Assembly: GCF_014839805.1 (NCBI RefSeq) | Contig: NC_051138.1 | Coordinates: 15,776,020 to 15,840,019 of the forward strand | Direction of reading: 5' to 3' | Length of the DNA stretch: 64,000 bases | DNA from: Manduca sexta | Lineage: Eukaryota; Arthropoda; Insecta; Lepidoptera; Sphingidae | In this document: one piece after another, positions 25,507 through 38,350 of the stretch | How positions within the stretch are numbered: the stretch's first letter is position 1 | Layout of the letters: every line of letters begins with the position of its first letter | Notes under the pieces: generated by a model | Told to the model about the DNA's origin: nothing | The model's input: the letters and a program-made list of their open reading frames with translations, nothing else | Database searches by the model: none | Position numbers and translations under genes: made by a program

Positions 25507-26369
25507 ATAAGTTGCATCAGACATTGACGCCAATAGATAGTGGTGTATCTCTTGTTGACTTTTACGAGAAATGAATTGGAAAAATTAAATATATTTGCCT
25601 CTCTGGCAATTGGAATTTTATCTTGATGTTTAAATATTAATGTATTAATTTACATAGATAGTCGATATGAGTAAAAAAAACTATTTTAGATTATTTTTAA
25701 TACCTAAAAGTAATAATCGTGTTTCTTGAAATCATTTTGAATATTAGCAATTTAATTGTTATATTATAACTTCTACCTGTAATAATATATATGCTGGGAA
25801 AATAACAATCAGCTGACCGATTATAAAAAATAATAAAAGAGGTAAAATATATACGTTAACGTTTATAGAATATAAACAACAATATAATTTAGGGCTTTTG
25901 TACACCAAGCAATGGGCAGAGGCCAAAGACACTAACGCTTCCTTGGACGAGGTTATTTTATTGTTGGTTGAATTTAATCCTTGTGCAAGCGCAAGTACGT
26001 CGAAAAGGCTAAACATTCCAGCTTACAAATTAAGCATTTGGGTCATTAATTTAAACAATATCAAGTTCTTCTGCATTTCCAAATTCCAAGAAAAATATAC
26101 TTACAATTAAAAATACTTGTATCGCCCCACCCATTTGACATTTACGATTGCCGGAGTGTACAGTGTACGTAATAAATTTATTAATGTTACGAGAAATTAT
26201 AAACGCTTGATTCATCAATCAAGTCAGTACTTATATGTAAAACTCAAGGCAGTACACTTTAAGACATACTTGGTATCTTTGAGATAGCTTCAATCATTTT
26301 CCACACTAATAAGTAAAGTTTCGAACTTTATATTAATTTGTGGAGTTGTAAGTTTAACACTTTGAATAT

Positions 26370-26508
26370 AATAATATCAGCCCTGTATTATATACTGTCC
26401 CACTGTTGGGTACCGGCCTCCTCTACTCCTGAGAAAGAATAGGCCAGAGTCCACCACGCTGGCCTAGTGCGGGTTGATAGACTTCACACACCCTCGAAAA
26501 TTCCTAAT
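26370..26508 (-). mobile_element. SINE 3' fragment
   Basis: It matches the end of the SINE at 34634-34951 (ATATCAGCCCTGTATTATAT, then CCACGCTGGC). The tRNA-like head is missing. The copy in the right arm lies near 45413-45540. Confidence 0.7.
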
Positions 26509-27150
26509 TCCTTAAATATTATAACTTATAGCTATAATGTAAGCCCAAATTAGGAAAACTCAACATGAACATAATTTAAACTTAACACTTAAGCGCAGCT
26601 GGGTATGTAGTATGTACTAATATGTATAAATGTGGTCTGCAAATCGTTCTAACGATATTTAGATTCTGCATGAATTCTGTATAAAGGGAAGCCGACAGGA
26701 ATCGGGATATATGGACCCTTCACCATTGTAATTTGTTTTTCGACCGCCGTATCCATTATTCGTAAGCAAAATTCTCGATGCGATATGTTCCAAATATTTG
26801 TTACGCGAACACGACATTGGAGTAGGTTCTGTTAAAGGCCAGTTAGGAGACTTGATCGAATTAAATCCAAAATAAAATGCTTACAAGTAACTCTATGACC
26901 TTGTATCTACATAACGTTTACATTACTCAATGACCTTTTACCTTTTACAAAAAAGTCGGTCAAGTCTGGGCAACTGTCGAATATACAAACACAACGAACT
27001 TCTTTTGTGTACCTACAGAGTTTAACAAAATAGCCATCAATACATAACACACATGTAGCTAACGTAAAAGCAAATAATATTAATTTTAAACATTAATTAA
27101 ACAATTTATGTTATGCCCGTTGTATATTAACCAACGAATAAGTTTTTTTT

Positions 27151-27390
27151 CGCATCGCCAAACTGAAGTGGAGATGGTCAGAATACTTGACTAGACGCGA
27201 CTATGGCAGGCGGCCTAAGGCAACCAGCGAATGGTATTCGAGAAACGGGCAAAGGAGTAGACCATTAGCCCGATGGGCAGACGACCTCGCGCGGTATGCC
27301 GGTGAGCAGTGGCTAAGACTCGCACAAGATAGATAAGAGTGGCGTGACAAAGAAGAGATCCATACTCAGCAGTTAGTGGATACGGGCTGA
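27151..27390 (+). pseudogene. LINE polyprotein C-terminus, degenerate
   Basis: In one frame it reads RIAKLKWRWSEYLTRR, then RPLARWADDLARYAGEQWL, AQDR, a stop, EWRDKEEIHTQQ. The RWxDDL-x-G-xxW-xxxAQDR-xxW pattern ends many non-LTR retrotransposon reverse-transcriptase polyproteins. It has one internal stop and no upstream RT domain. The inverted copy at 44516-44755 lies in the right arm. Confidence 0.75.
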
Positions 27391-27891
27391 TTAGATAGAT
27401 CGCCAACATGACACAATAAAATAAATAATGACGATATCAATTAATAATAGTATTAATTTGAACAAACGTAGAGTTGCAATCAAAAAATTTAATTTAAGTA
27501 ATGAACTACAGCGTTACATGTAATATAGTCAAAATTACGGATAATCTATTATGTTGCCTGACCTTCCCTCGAAGTATATTCTATGCCATAACGGTTTTTG
27601 ACGCCATTACATCATAAAGACTTGAATGGTTTGACGCAGGTTTTGGTATTTTATTTGATGTTAAAACGGAAATTATTTACCGAAAAAAACCTTTAGAAGA
27701 TCCGACGCAGGATATAATATGTGTTTATTTATATGAATTGTGGGACTATTGTAGAAAATGATATTAAATGTACAAAATAACTGTCTATAAGTTTTCTTTT
27801 CGCGAATCAAAATTATTCTATGTAAAGTATAGGTGGTTTATGAGTGTAGATTAGAAGTAATAAATAATAATAGAAATAATAAAATAATTTA

Positions 27892-28106
27892 CTGGTGGTA
27901 GGATATATTCTATATCGGCCCAGATAACCACCACCGTACACAGGTGTTAAAATTCGCCATAGTGGCCCACGTAAGTGTATCGCGTTCCGGAATCAGTCTG
28001 TGTATATCCGATTCCAACAGGCCGGCAAAATTGTGTCGACTGACGAGGGATCTCATCTCTCGTCAGTCGACATTCTATTGGACGCCACTCACTTACCATC
28101 AGATGC
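27892..28106 (+). repeat. Interspersed repeat, family B
   Basis: A second plus-strand copy of the repeat at 11061-11290, from GGTGGTAGGATATAT to CTTACCATCAG. It lies just beyond the end of the mirrored arm. Confidence 0.65.
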
Positions 28107-30125
28107 ATAAGAGTCAGTTTGCTGTACCCGTATCAATAAAATAATAATAATACAAAGCTATTCCGAATAGTGTACGCATTCCGGGAACATAGCACTCACT
28201 ATGAGCTACAAGCAAAATCCAATCATAATACAACATAAATAAGCTGTTAACATTGACAGGCAAAAAGAAAATAAATTGACATTATCATCTTTAGGGATAA
28301 AATGAGAATAAAGTCTAATCGAGTCATCGGACAGGTCCGGCAAGAACTTTCTGCATATTATGAAAACCTGTTTACTGGTTGGTAAACTAAAGTAGAACTT
28401 ATCAACTTATATATTAGTGGCAAATCGCTTCCCACACTAGTCTAGAAAAAGCCTAGCCTGGAATCTTGTCTGTAAATTGTGGTTAATTGACAGTATGTTG
28501 ATTAGTTGTCTTACTAATATTAATGCGAAAGTTCTAGATGTTTTATATAAAGAATAAGAAATAAGATATAAAATTATTTTCCAAAAAGTTACACAACTTA
28601 TACCAATTAGCAACGATGTCCACACTAGGCTATGCCTGTATCGTGGACATCAAAAACAAAGTTTAATAGGATAAACCATACACCATCTAAATTGTAGTAC
28701 ATACATTTGAATAAAATTAAAAAGAAAAACAAAAACAATAAAAGTCTAACACAAATAAATAATAATACAGAAATTTAAAGTAAATTCAGTTACCGCTGAA
28801 CGCGTTTGAGTGAAATTTAACGTATCGATAGAGCATAATAATTTTGTATTAATATAAAAACCGCTGAACGGATTTGGATGAAATTGGCACAACGACAGAT
28901 CAAGTCACGGATTAACTTATATATGGTGTTTATCCCCTCAAAGTGTCTACACAATTGCAATTTATACCAATTTATACCGAGAAAAGTCTTACACAAAAGC
29001 CGCGAACAAAGCATTAAAAATAAAAATGTTGATATAAATATTATAAATCAAATATTTTTAATTAAGTTATTTGTGTATTTTATAATACTAATTTCAGTTT
29101 GATTATGTGAATGCTGAGTAACTCCAGACGCGTAATTTAAGTCAGTTAATTGATCTCTACTCAATCAATTTGACTTGACCCGACTTTGGTCACCAAGATG
29201 ACATCAGTGCCATATTTGGAATTCCCAAAATCTTTAATCGGTTTAACTTCGAATCACGTTTTATTAGTAATTTCGAGTATACGAAAACTGTTAAATTATA
29301 TTATTTGTAATTTAATTCACACTGAATAAATGGTATTTTTACTGCCAATCGGTTCATATTAACTTTCCTAAAGATATAATGTCAAAGATTTAAATATTCA
29401 GTCGCATTAGGGTACACATTTAGATGTATGTTTTGATATATTAACCTACCATGATTATTTGCGAATACTATATACTCGAAGCTGTAGTACTATTTAAATA
29501 TTTTTGTATAGAATTTTAACAGCGACCCGTGACCGTATTTGTAGTTAAAATACGGCAGCATGAATATAACGCGAGAGTAAACTTCAAATAGTAAAACATT
29601 AGCCATAGATTACTAAACTTAAAACGTTTGGAAATCGACAGCACCAATCTGTTTTTCGTACAGTACCTTTTAGCCTGTCTAGAGCAATACTTAAACTTCT
29701 CGATACGAATATACGTCTCAATTCTTATTATCTCTAGGGGTACTGGTTACATAACCTGATATCGTTGTTGACACTTCAATATTATGACGGAACGCTTAAT
29801 TTTAGCAGAGCTACGTAAGACTACAAAAATATTTTGACCTCAACATTACTGGTACGTTATGTCATCAGATTCGATAATATCTAATAAATAATTATGAGTC
29901 TGCTGTCTCGCCGTATGGTCTTTTGCCGTGTATAATGTGGTTTGAATCGCATTTTACCCGAATGCGATTTGATAACATTTTACATACCATTCTTACGATT
30001 CTAGCAAGATTGTATGTAACCTTGGCAATGCATTATAATTTTAATTATTCTCAAACAACAAAATACCTACTAAATACGCGACCTGCGCTGCGAAGATCGA
30101 TCTAAAACTATTAATTGTATACAAA

Positions 30126-30403
30126 CTAGCTGTGCTCGCAGCTTCGTCCCTATGGAAATCAGTGTCATATAGGTTTTCCCACGTCAAACCGACCCGTGAG
30201 ATTTTTTACAACCGCGCGACCTCTTCAACAGTAATCGTTATATTTCAGTTGACATAAAACCGTAATGTACTATTAAGATAAACCTTCCTCAAGAATTGCA
30301 CTATCTTTTAGTAAAATACGTAAAAATCCGTTCAGTAGAATTCGAAAAATTCGATCACATACCAACGGGCACCTTTTGGGGACTTTGTTTTAATATGTAT
30401 AGA
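30126..30403 (-). mobile_element. Non-autonomous Helitron, 278 bp
   Basis: On the minus strand it starts A|TCTATACATATTAAAACAAAG and ends GCTAG|T. The body contains the CCGTTCAGTAGAATTC-type block shared with other Helitron-like copies here. Confidence 0.78.
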
Positions 30404-30924
30404 TTTTGCTTTATGTTAACATTCAACCATTGTTTTATTTTTTAAAGCTAACTCCTGGCGTGCCCTCCTAGTTTAGGAGCCCTAACACTTCAAAGTCGTA
30501 TGAAGAATTTAGACGATTCTTGTATTGCATCGTCGCGCCACGTTAATTACGAATATCTCCACCACTAAAGAGCAACCTTTATATTGGATCCTTCGAGCGG
30601 TTATCTACAATAGTAGTCCACTCTAAAGTGTTTACATTACCGGTGCCTTCCATTAGCCAAGTCATAATATTTACACTCAATGTCTTCGCTTCTCAGTATG
30701 TGTTTAATATAATAATGATTTATATTCTGTCATCCGGGTGTCCTTTAGACATATTATTATTTGGATATTTCACGAATTCAATTATTATTTAAATATAATT
30801 AGTAAAAATGGAGTCATCGATCAATGAGCATTGGCCGTACGTTGGTGTATTTATTTAAAGCCGAAACCTAATGTTATATTTAAGACGTAGATACTTCTTC
30901 TTCAGATGCGTTTTTATATAAATA

Positions 30925-31135
30925 CTACCTTTTGCTGGCGTCTTCGCCCGCGTGAAGGAGTGTTCCGAGATAAAAGTCTCACTATATATTTTCCCGGCAT
31001 AAAAAGTAGCCTATAACCTTCCCAGGGTCTTAAAATATGTCCATACCAAATTTCATAAAAATCCGTTCAGTAGATTTCAAAAAAATCAATCACATAAGAC
31101 AGCTTTCGAGGAGTTTGTTTTATAATATGTTTAGA
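30925..31135 (-). mobile_element. Helitron-like element, decayed 3' end
   Basis: On the minus strand it starts A|TCTAAACATATTATAAAAC and has the GC-rich GCGGGCGAAG subterminal block. The terminal CTAG has decayed to GTAG. Same family as 30126-30403. Confidence 0.7.
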
Positions 31136-31549
31136 TAAATACATTAATAGTATAGAAATATATAGTATAATATATAATAGTCGCAAACCACATCGCTTAT
31201 TTACCTTAGATTGTGATAAGTCAAAGTTGCCTTTAATCTCACCCTAAAAGGACTGGTTTTTAAATGTCTAGCGTCGAATAAGGAATGATCTAAATTCCAA
31301 CTCGACTACCGTTGAGTCGCACTAACGAAGCGTCACGTCAGTTTGCTTGCACTTTGCCGTCAATCGAACAGTTCACATTGATATTCATAGTAAACAGTAA
31401 GACTGAAAGATCCAGCGTAGTTTACATAAAGTCGCTGCTAAAATAGAAGGCAAGTGTTCGATCGTTATACGTAATTTTCTGTAATGTGGTATTAACCTGG
31501 ATCATTTATTTCATAAACAAAAGTTTATAATGCGCCATACCACTTGAAT

Positions 31550-31819
31550 CTAGGGAATATCGTCCTCCCGCATAAAAAGGTCTGTAAGTAAGGTGTATAC
31601 GCATAAAATCTTGTATGTAACCTTCTTTACAACACGCGCCGTTTGACCATGAACGCGTTCTAAGAAACCAGACTGTAATGTATATTGTTCATTAGTAGTA
31701 CGACGACACCCCATTGTTTTAAGTTCGAAACAAATTGCATCGCGAATCATATCCTTTAACCTCCCCATGTTCATTATTCGTGTACAATAATGACAGCTTG
31801 GGGGGTTCTTATACGACAT
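31550..31819 (-). CDS. Unassigned 89-codon ORF
   Basis: A free-standing frame (MSYKNPPSCHYCTRIMNMGR ... FLERVHGQTARVVKKV) with balanced, basic composition and a CxxC. It is not explained by any repeat I recognise. There is no splice or homology support. It could be an exon, a transposon remnant or chance. Confidence 0.2.
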   Translation of the reverse strand: MSYKNPPSCHYCTRIMNMGRLKDMIRDAICFELKTMGCRRTTNEQYTLQSGFLERVHGQTARVVKKVTYKILCVYTLLTDLFMREDDIP

Positions 31820-34633
31820 AAAATATCTGCTTACTAATTTCTAAAGGGGCTACGTATTAAATAGCTGAACCTCACCCTACCCTCGAGACCCTAATCGTTA
31901 AAACAAAAATTAGTACTTTTGTAAAATAAGGAACTTTGCTAATTCATTAAAGATAACATATAAAAATCTTTGAAGGTGTAAATAAATGGTGCTAAAGCAC
32001 ATATTTGCATGTTTATTTATTTCAAACCTCATAATAAGCACGGAAGAAACCTATGTCGTCATTGTATCGTGTAGATATAAATTATGATCCATTTGTTATC
32101 AATTATAGGGTATTCTCGTTTAGAAAATTACCACCCATTATTATAAAACAATAAAATAACCAACTTCCATTACTCTTAAACCATGCCCCAATTATCTGAA
32201 AGGCAGTAATAATTATCGCGAGGCAAGACTAGGAAACATTTTGGCACAACCTGGTGTAATAATGAATGAAAAATCAAAAATAGAGTTCATCGGAGACGGC
32301 CTAAAAAAGCCAAAACTATGAACGTGCTCTTTACCTCACTGAACTCTGCTGGACCGGCGCCAAATGTCGAGTGAACTAGAGTTACTTTTCGCAATTTTTT
32401 GCTTGTCTTATCCCAATCTATATTCTGTTGTCTGTGACCAAAGATGGCTTCTGAAAAAGTCAACGTGCCAATTCGGATTTTGGCTACAAAGTATGGGCGT
32501 GGCTGCAACGATCTCCAATCGCGTATTTGTAGATGCACATATTCTTAAGAAATTAATACGGTCAGAAGTAAGAACCCTTCCACCTTTGCTATTGTGATCA
32601 GAGGCCATAGCCAAGATACCTTTGTACAATTGTTAGCGTTACTAAAAACAAATAAAAATATCAATACGTATGTCACGATAAGTCTTTACTATTGTAGAAA
32701 GGCATACTAAGGCCCCTGCAATAATTTGTATTCAACGGCATTATGACCCATCATTTCATGATAAAAACTTCGCCATAGCGATTCGTTTTAACATTATAAT
32801 ATTTTATATAATATATACACATGGGCGCCGTCAAGATTAGTTTTAGGGAGGTTGCACCTAGCACTATACTACATAATGTTATTGTTTTTTTTCAAATTCA
32901 TATCGAGCGAGTTTTTAAAAATGCTTTATCATAAACCTCTGTGTCGATAGTTCCCATTGTTGAAGATTTATTCAGTGACATATTTTTTGTAATTTATTTC
33001 TGAGCAGGGGGGTGCACGTGCACCTTCTTGCACAAAGCTCCTACGATACTACAGTATCATCAAATCTAGTGTAATCTTTTGCGGTGACAGAATTCATTTT
33101 ACCCGTCCAATTTAAGTTTCTAAGTTTCATCCAGCAGCAATATGTATGCAGTGTTCCAATTTTAAGTTTCAGCAAGCATTGTAATTACTGTTCTTTATGA
33201 AAATACATCTTTAGCTCAATATGACGAACGCTGTACATTCGTCTCCTCCTTTAGTTGTAAAAATATATAATCTTTAAGCCTCAAATTCCTTCTTCGAAGC
33301 CTTGTCAAAATCAATTTCATCAAAGCCCTAAATAATTAGGTTAATAGCATAGTTTCGCAACACTCGACTATAATTACCGTATAGTATTTATGTGAAACTG
33401 TATGCAAATCTGCAGCGTGACTGTGAAAGCATAATGGACTTAACTGCTCAGGTATTAAAGGAGAATAATTAGAAATATTTTTCCTGACTTTGATTTTGTA
33501 TGTAGTTATAAAAATGGGAGAGGCTAAGACCCTTGTATATTATATACAATTGAATGGTATATTCATTTCTTTTATTATAAAACAAAATACATGCTACTCC
33601 AGCCACGTAAGAAATTTTTCCGCGATAAATATTTTCGAGAGAAAATAATAATATTAAAAACCGCAATAAAATACGCAAAATAATTTTATTTTAATGTCTC
33701 ATTCGCAAAAACATAATAAGTCTTTAAAATGCTTCTGCTGTGCTAATAAGTTAGCCTAAATATTTCTCGGAAAACACAATAAAAAGTACCTTCGAATTAC
33801 AGTCACTATTCGTATCAACAAACATATGAACACAATGATAATTACATTCTCGGTTTGAAGAGACAACAGTTATCGATAACTTATCGAGCTGACCCTTGAG
33901 TTTTAGTTATTGTTCTTATAAAGATGTATGTGCAATAACGAGCTATTGTTAATCTAAATGGCGAAATACCTCGTGTTACTCGTTTGATAGCCTTTGAAGC
34001 GATGAGCATGAGTTGGTGAAAGAAATGCACAGGTTTCCTAACAACGTGAAAAACATTTTCCCGTGTTTTACAAGTGTTTGGTTAGATTTTGGTATTAGTA
34101 TAATAGTACCTTTTAGTTCATGCCAACAACCAATGATGGTGACTAAAAGAAATATGACGATAGATTTACTTCCCCCAGCCTAGGTTTCGGATAAAACTTC
34201 GATAATTTAAAATCACATCAGTTATTTAGACTGCAAATTATATTTAAACGAATTGGAATTTTACACATGCTGTTTCAAATCAAACGGATTAACACCTACA
34301 TACTTATTATCTAAATATTTTTCATTTGCTTTGCAATAAAGATTACACTAAAATAAATACAAATATTAACAGAGATTTTTAAACTAGGCGACGTCTGTAT
34401 CTTAAAATAGCAACATTGTGTTAAATAATATTAAGAAAATTTAATTGGCAATATGACTAAGTGTAAAAAATAAGCAATTACTGGAATAAAATATAAAAGT
34501 AAAATAAAGCCATTATCTCTCTACCAATACTGCCATTTGCAACTTCCTTCATAAATCTGCATAAAGTCTAAAAAGCACACTGACATTACAAATTCAACTA
34601 CATTCAGAGCAGCTAGTCAGCTGTCGCCATATA

Positions 34634-34951
34634 ATAATATCAGCCCTGTATTATATACTTGCCCACTGCTGAGCACAGGCCTCCTCTACTACTGAGATGA
34701 TTAGGCCTTAGTCCACCACGCTGGCATAGTACAGATTGGTACACTTCACATACCTTCGAAATTCCTATAGAGAACTTCTCAGGCATGCAGACGTCCTCAC
34801 GATGTTTTCCTTCACCGTTAAAGCAAGCGATAATTCACAAAGAAAACACACATAATTTTAGAAAATTCAGACGTGTGTGTCTTTGGAATTTGAACCTGCG
34901 GACATTCGTCTCGGCAGTCCGTTCCACAACCAAATAGGCTATCGTCGCTGC
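34634..34951 (-). mobile_element. tRNA-derived SINE with target duplication
   Basis: On the minus strand box A-like TAGCCTATTTGG is followed by box B-like GGTTCAAATTCC, then the conserved ACGGTGAAGGAAAACATCGT block. It is flanked by CGCCATATA at 34625-34633 and 34952-34960. It sits in a locally duplicated stretch: AACTACATTCAGAGCAGC recurs on both sides. Confidence 0.82.
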
Positions 34952-35221
34952 CGCCATATATCAGCAGAATTTAACTACATTCAGAGCAGCTAGTCAGCTG
35001 TCGCCATATATCAGCAGGATTTATAGCTCAACGCTAACCAAGCCAGGAGATGGAGATATCCTTGTTGTATAGCTCTTTACTATTGTAAATGTCATATTGT
35101 TTGTTGGTTTACCTTTTCTGAAGTAACAGAAGAATTACCTTTTAAAGATGATGTAGCTTATGGACCGGGAAATTAAATAAAATGTATAATCTACTTAAAT
35201 GCACGAGTGATTATGATTATT

Positions 35222-35664
35222 CGCCAGTTAGCACATTTATGTCTACCTGGTTAAACAGGATATACACAGGCTAATCCCAGGACCCACACTTACGCGGGGC
35301 ACTATGGCGAGTTTTAACCCCATATGTACGGTAGTCGACTGCCTCGGTGGCGTAGTTGTATTGCATGTCCGGTACAATAGCACTCTGAGGTCCTGGGTTC
35401 GAATCCCGGGTCGGGCAAAGTGATATTTAGGTTTTCTGCTCAGTATCAGCCCGGAGTCTGGAATTTGTGCCCGATATGGCGATAGGCTCGCCCCCTATCA
35501 CATCATGGGACGGAACACACTTGGCGAAAAGTGGGTGCCCTAGTTGCGCCCCTGCATACCCCTTCGGGGATAAAATGCGTGATGTTATGTTTATGTATGT
35601 ATGTATGTATGTATGTATGTATGTACGGTAGTCACTGTCCGGGCGGATACAAAATATAAATATC
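35222..35664 (-). repeat. Interspersed repeat, family B, interrupted by a SINE
   Basis: The two halves (35222-35336 and 35625-35664) together match family B in reverse, with a SINE at 35337-35624 between them. The join lies at the duplicated ACGGTAGTC. Confidence 0.65.
35337..35624 (+). mobile_element. tRNA-derived SINE, plus copy of an inverted pair
   Basis: The head has TGGCGTAGTTGTA (box A-like) and GGTTCGAATCC (box B). The tail is an (ATGT)n run. Target duplication ACGGTAGTC lies at 35328-35336 and 35625-35633. The insertion is inside a family B repeat. Confidence 0.85.
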
Positions 35665-35670
35665 CACACA

Positions 35671-35918
35671 CACACATCACGCATTCATATCCCTGAAGGG
35701 GTATACAGAGACGCAAACAACCCACTTTTCGCCAAGTGTGTTCCGTCCCACGATGTAATAGGGCGAGCCTATCGCCATATTGGGCACAAATTTCAATCTC
35801 CGGGCTGGTACTAAGCAGAAAAACCGATATATCACTTTGCCCGACCCGAGATTCGAACCCAGGACCTCAGAGCGCTGCCGTATCGCGCATGTAGTACAAC
35901 TCTGCCACCGAGGCAGTC
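35671..35918 (-). mobile_element. tRNA-derived SINE, minus copy of an inverted pair
   Basis: The same SINE family in reverse, ending at CTGCCACCGAGGCAGTC. It starts about 45 bp after the plus copy, so the two could fold into a long hairpin in RNA. Sequence identity is high but not perfect. Confidence 0.82.
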
Positions 35919-37242
35919 TTACCGCAATTAAATTTTCTCCAACTGTACAGGCTGCAATGTTCTCATCAGCGTACTCCTAAGAGTTGTGATGCTGTATAAC
36001 TATTAATAAACCTGGTGCTACAAAACTTGTATCCACTATCATATACGGCCTTCACATTAGCTAATCTTTATGTCTCCAATTTATTGCAACCAGGTATCTG
36101 GTATTATTTGCATTAGAAATTTGCATTTTAAAATACGTTTTGCTTATCTAAAAGATCATACTAGGTTATTTTTCTTGTTTTTATAACTAGATTTCGAGAA
36201 AATCGGCATTTTTTTCTTGTGGCAGCGTATTCGGGCTAGCTTGCCACAGGCCCTGCCACTTAAACTTGAATATTATGGAAATTATTACGCTTTAAAACAC
36301 TGTTTCTTGCGAATGAATGACACTGAAACAATTTTACTCAATATTATGGTTTATATCTCTCAGCAAGAAAGCAATGCAGTTCAAAACTTTATAAAGAAGT
36401 TCTTAATGTTAAAGCGACTACCATACAAGCTGCTTGCTTAGCGCAATGTTTAATAGGCCATGAAGACAGACGGCTAATAGTTATCAGTCATAGACAATAT
36501 CGGGCTTAGAGCCAAACCACAAGTCGACATGTGTGTGGAAGTACTAGTAAATACTATAACATGTAAGGATTCCGTCCACAACACGCAAGTGAGGTTAGCA
36601 ACCTAGACTGTAGTATGTTGGTGTCAATAACTTTTAGAGATGATGAGCTTGTACAATTTATTTAATTATATATTGATATTAATTATGTTGTCTCTTTGTT
36701 TGTAACTTGTTAGAGAATTTAATTTCGAATAGTGATCATAAAAATGTTAAGAATGAATAAAAATGAATGCATAAGTACAGTCCGATTACCAGCGAAATAA
36801 TGAATACATACTGAGTCATTATAAAGGTTCCTTGTTGTTATTGATGAGTATTCTAAAAAAGCGTTTAATTTAAATACTAAGCTGGTATCCTTAATTAACA
36901 GGGTGACATAATTTTGCCGAATAATATTTCGATAAAATAATGTCGTATTGTCGAAAACGCCAACAAAGCTCGTTGAACAACGACATTTGTTAGATACGTC
37001 TCTGCCCACCCCTTATGAGATATGTGCATTAATTTTATTATGATCAAAGCTAACAAGATGTATTCATCCGTTACAATCATGCATGATTAATTTCTTAGAA
37101 ACATCAAACGCGAGCGTATCTTTCAAAAAACAACCTTGACCTATTTATATTTACTTTTATTTTGGCTTGAGCGTTGAACATTCACCCACACGAAACCATC
37201 ATGTATATTAAAAAATGGGTTGTTTTCTTCGGAAGATTAAAC

Positions 37243-37372
37243 TGCGGCGATAGCTAACGGACTATCGAGACGAATGTCCGCACGTTCAAAACCTTACAGC
37301 ACACACCGAGTTTTCTAAACTTATGTGTGTATTTTGTGTGAATTATCGCTTGCTTTAACGGTGAAGGAAAAC
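37243..37372 (+). mobile_element. SINE fragment
   Basis: A plus-strand copy of the SINE family at 34634: GGCGATAGCTAACGGACTA, ACGTTCAAAACC and TTTAACGGTGAAGGAAAAC. The 3' half is missing. Confidence 0.65.
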
Positions 37373-38148
37373 AGAGAGAAAACCTGTTATTTTTCATGAA
37401 TTTATTTAGCTTAATAACTAGCAATTTTAATTATTCAAAACTGGTAACCAGTATATAGGTAACTAATGTTAAATTATTTTTTGGTTTTTAGTGGTTTGTG
37501 AAGGCCCTATAAATTTTTATTAAACAGTTTTTACTTTTTGCTTTTTTGTGTTAGTAAAAATCAGTATACGTTGAGGACATCATAGTTGACATCATTTTAA
37601 GAGTTTGTATGTATCTCCGACGTCAAGGGTCCGACAACAATGAAACTTATATGGGACTACACAGAGCATACTTGTAAATAAAAAAAGAATTATCAAAATC
37701 GGTTCACCCAGTAAACAGTTCTGAGGGAACAATTATAAAAAATAATTAGAATTGAGAACCTCCTTCTTTTTATTTGGGTTAATACTATTTAATTTTGACC
37801 TGTTTACTTTTATTCCACGCCTACACACGAATGTACCCGCGAACAAAAGTTAGTCTACAATGCATACAAAACTACGTAAAAAAAATATCTATGTATTCAA
37901 AAATAGTTCTTCCTAAAGATAAAGTAGTAATAATAAGTATTTAGGTCAAAAAGATTTTTTATTATTCCAACAAGAACTTGTATATTATAATAAATAGTTA
38001 TTTATAACAAAACAGCTTAATTCTTAAAATAGATATATTTCGTTATTGCATTGCACGTCTGAGGCCAAGCGAGACACGACTTACGACTTAAACGTATTAA
38101 CATTATTACGCACTTTATATGTATATCAGTTTATTAAATTTTATATAT

Positions 38149-38350
38149 TTAGCTTTTGCCCGCGGCTCCGCCCGCGTTATAAAGATTTTCGGGTTAAAGT
38201 GTTCCGTTATAAAAGTCACGCTATATATTTTCCGGGAGCCTATGTTCTTCCCAGGGTCTCAAACTGTCTCCATACCAAATTTCATCTAAATACGTTGGGT
38301 AGTTTTTGAGTTTAACAGACAGATGCAGCGGGGGACTTTGTTTTATAATA
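38149..38350 (-). mobile_element. Helitron-like element, decayed
   Basis: It has the CCCGCGGCTCCGCCCGCG hairpin block and a GACTTTGTTTTATAATAT 5' region (minus strand), as in the Helitrons at 30126 and 10316. The 3' end reads CTAA and the 5' TC is not clear. Confidence 0.6.

Larger units (their letters stand above)
19816..27529 (-). other. Msp300: Upstream intron or 5' flank of Msp300, left arm
   Basis: About 7.7 kb upstream of the first placed exon, mirrored in the right arm up to the gap edge. It holds the hAT element, a GC-rich patch near 22680-22780, a repeat-like block at 24360-24670, a block identical between arms at 25271-25506 with a TATAAAG on the gene strand, a SINE 3' fragment (26370-26508) and a LINE remnant (27151-27390). 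No coding exon could be identified. Confidence 0.6.

Noticed and set aside
32287..32629. Overlapping frames on both strands, including an ATG with good context (MASEKVNVPIRILATKYG)
   Set aside because: Each is short, none matches a family I know, and frames overlap on both strands. Possible retrocopy but unsupported.
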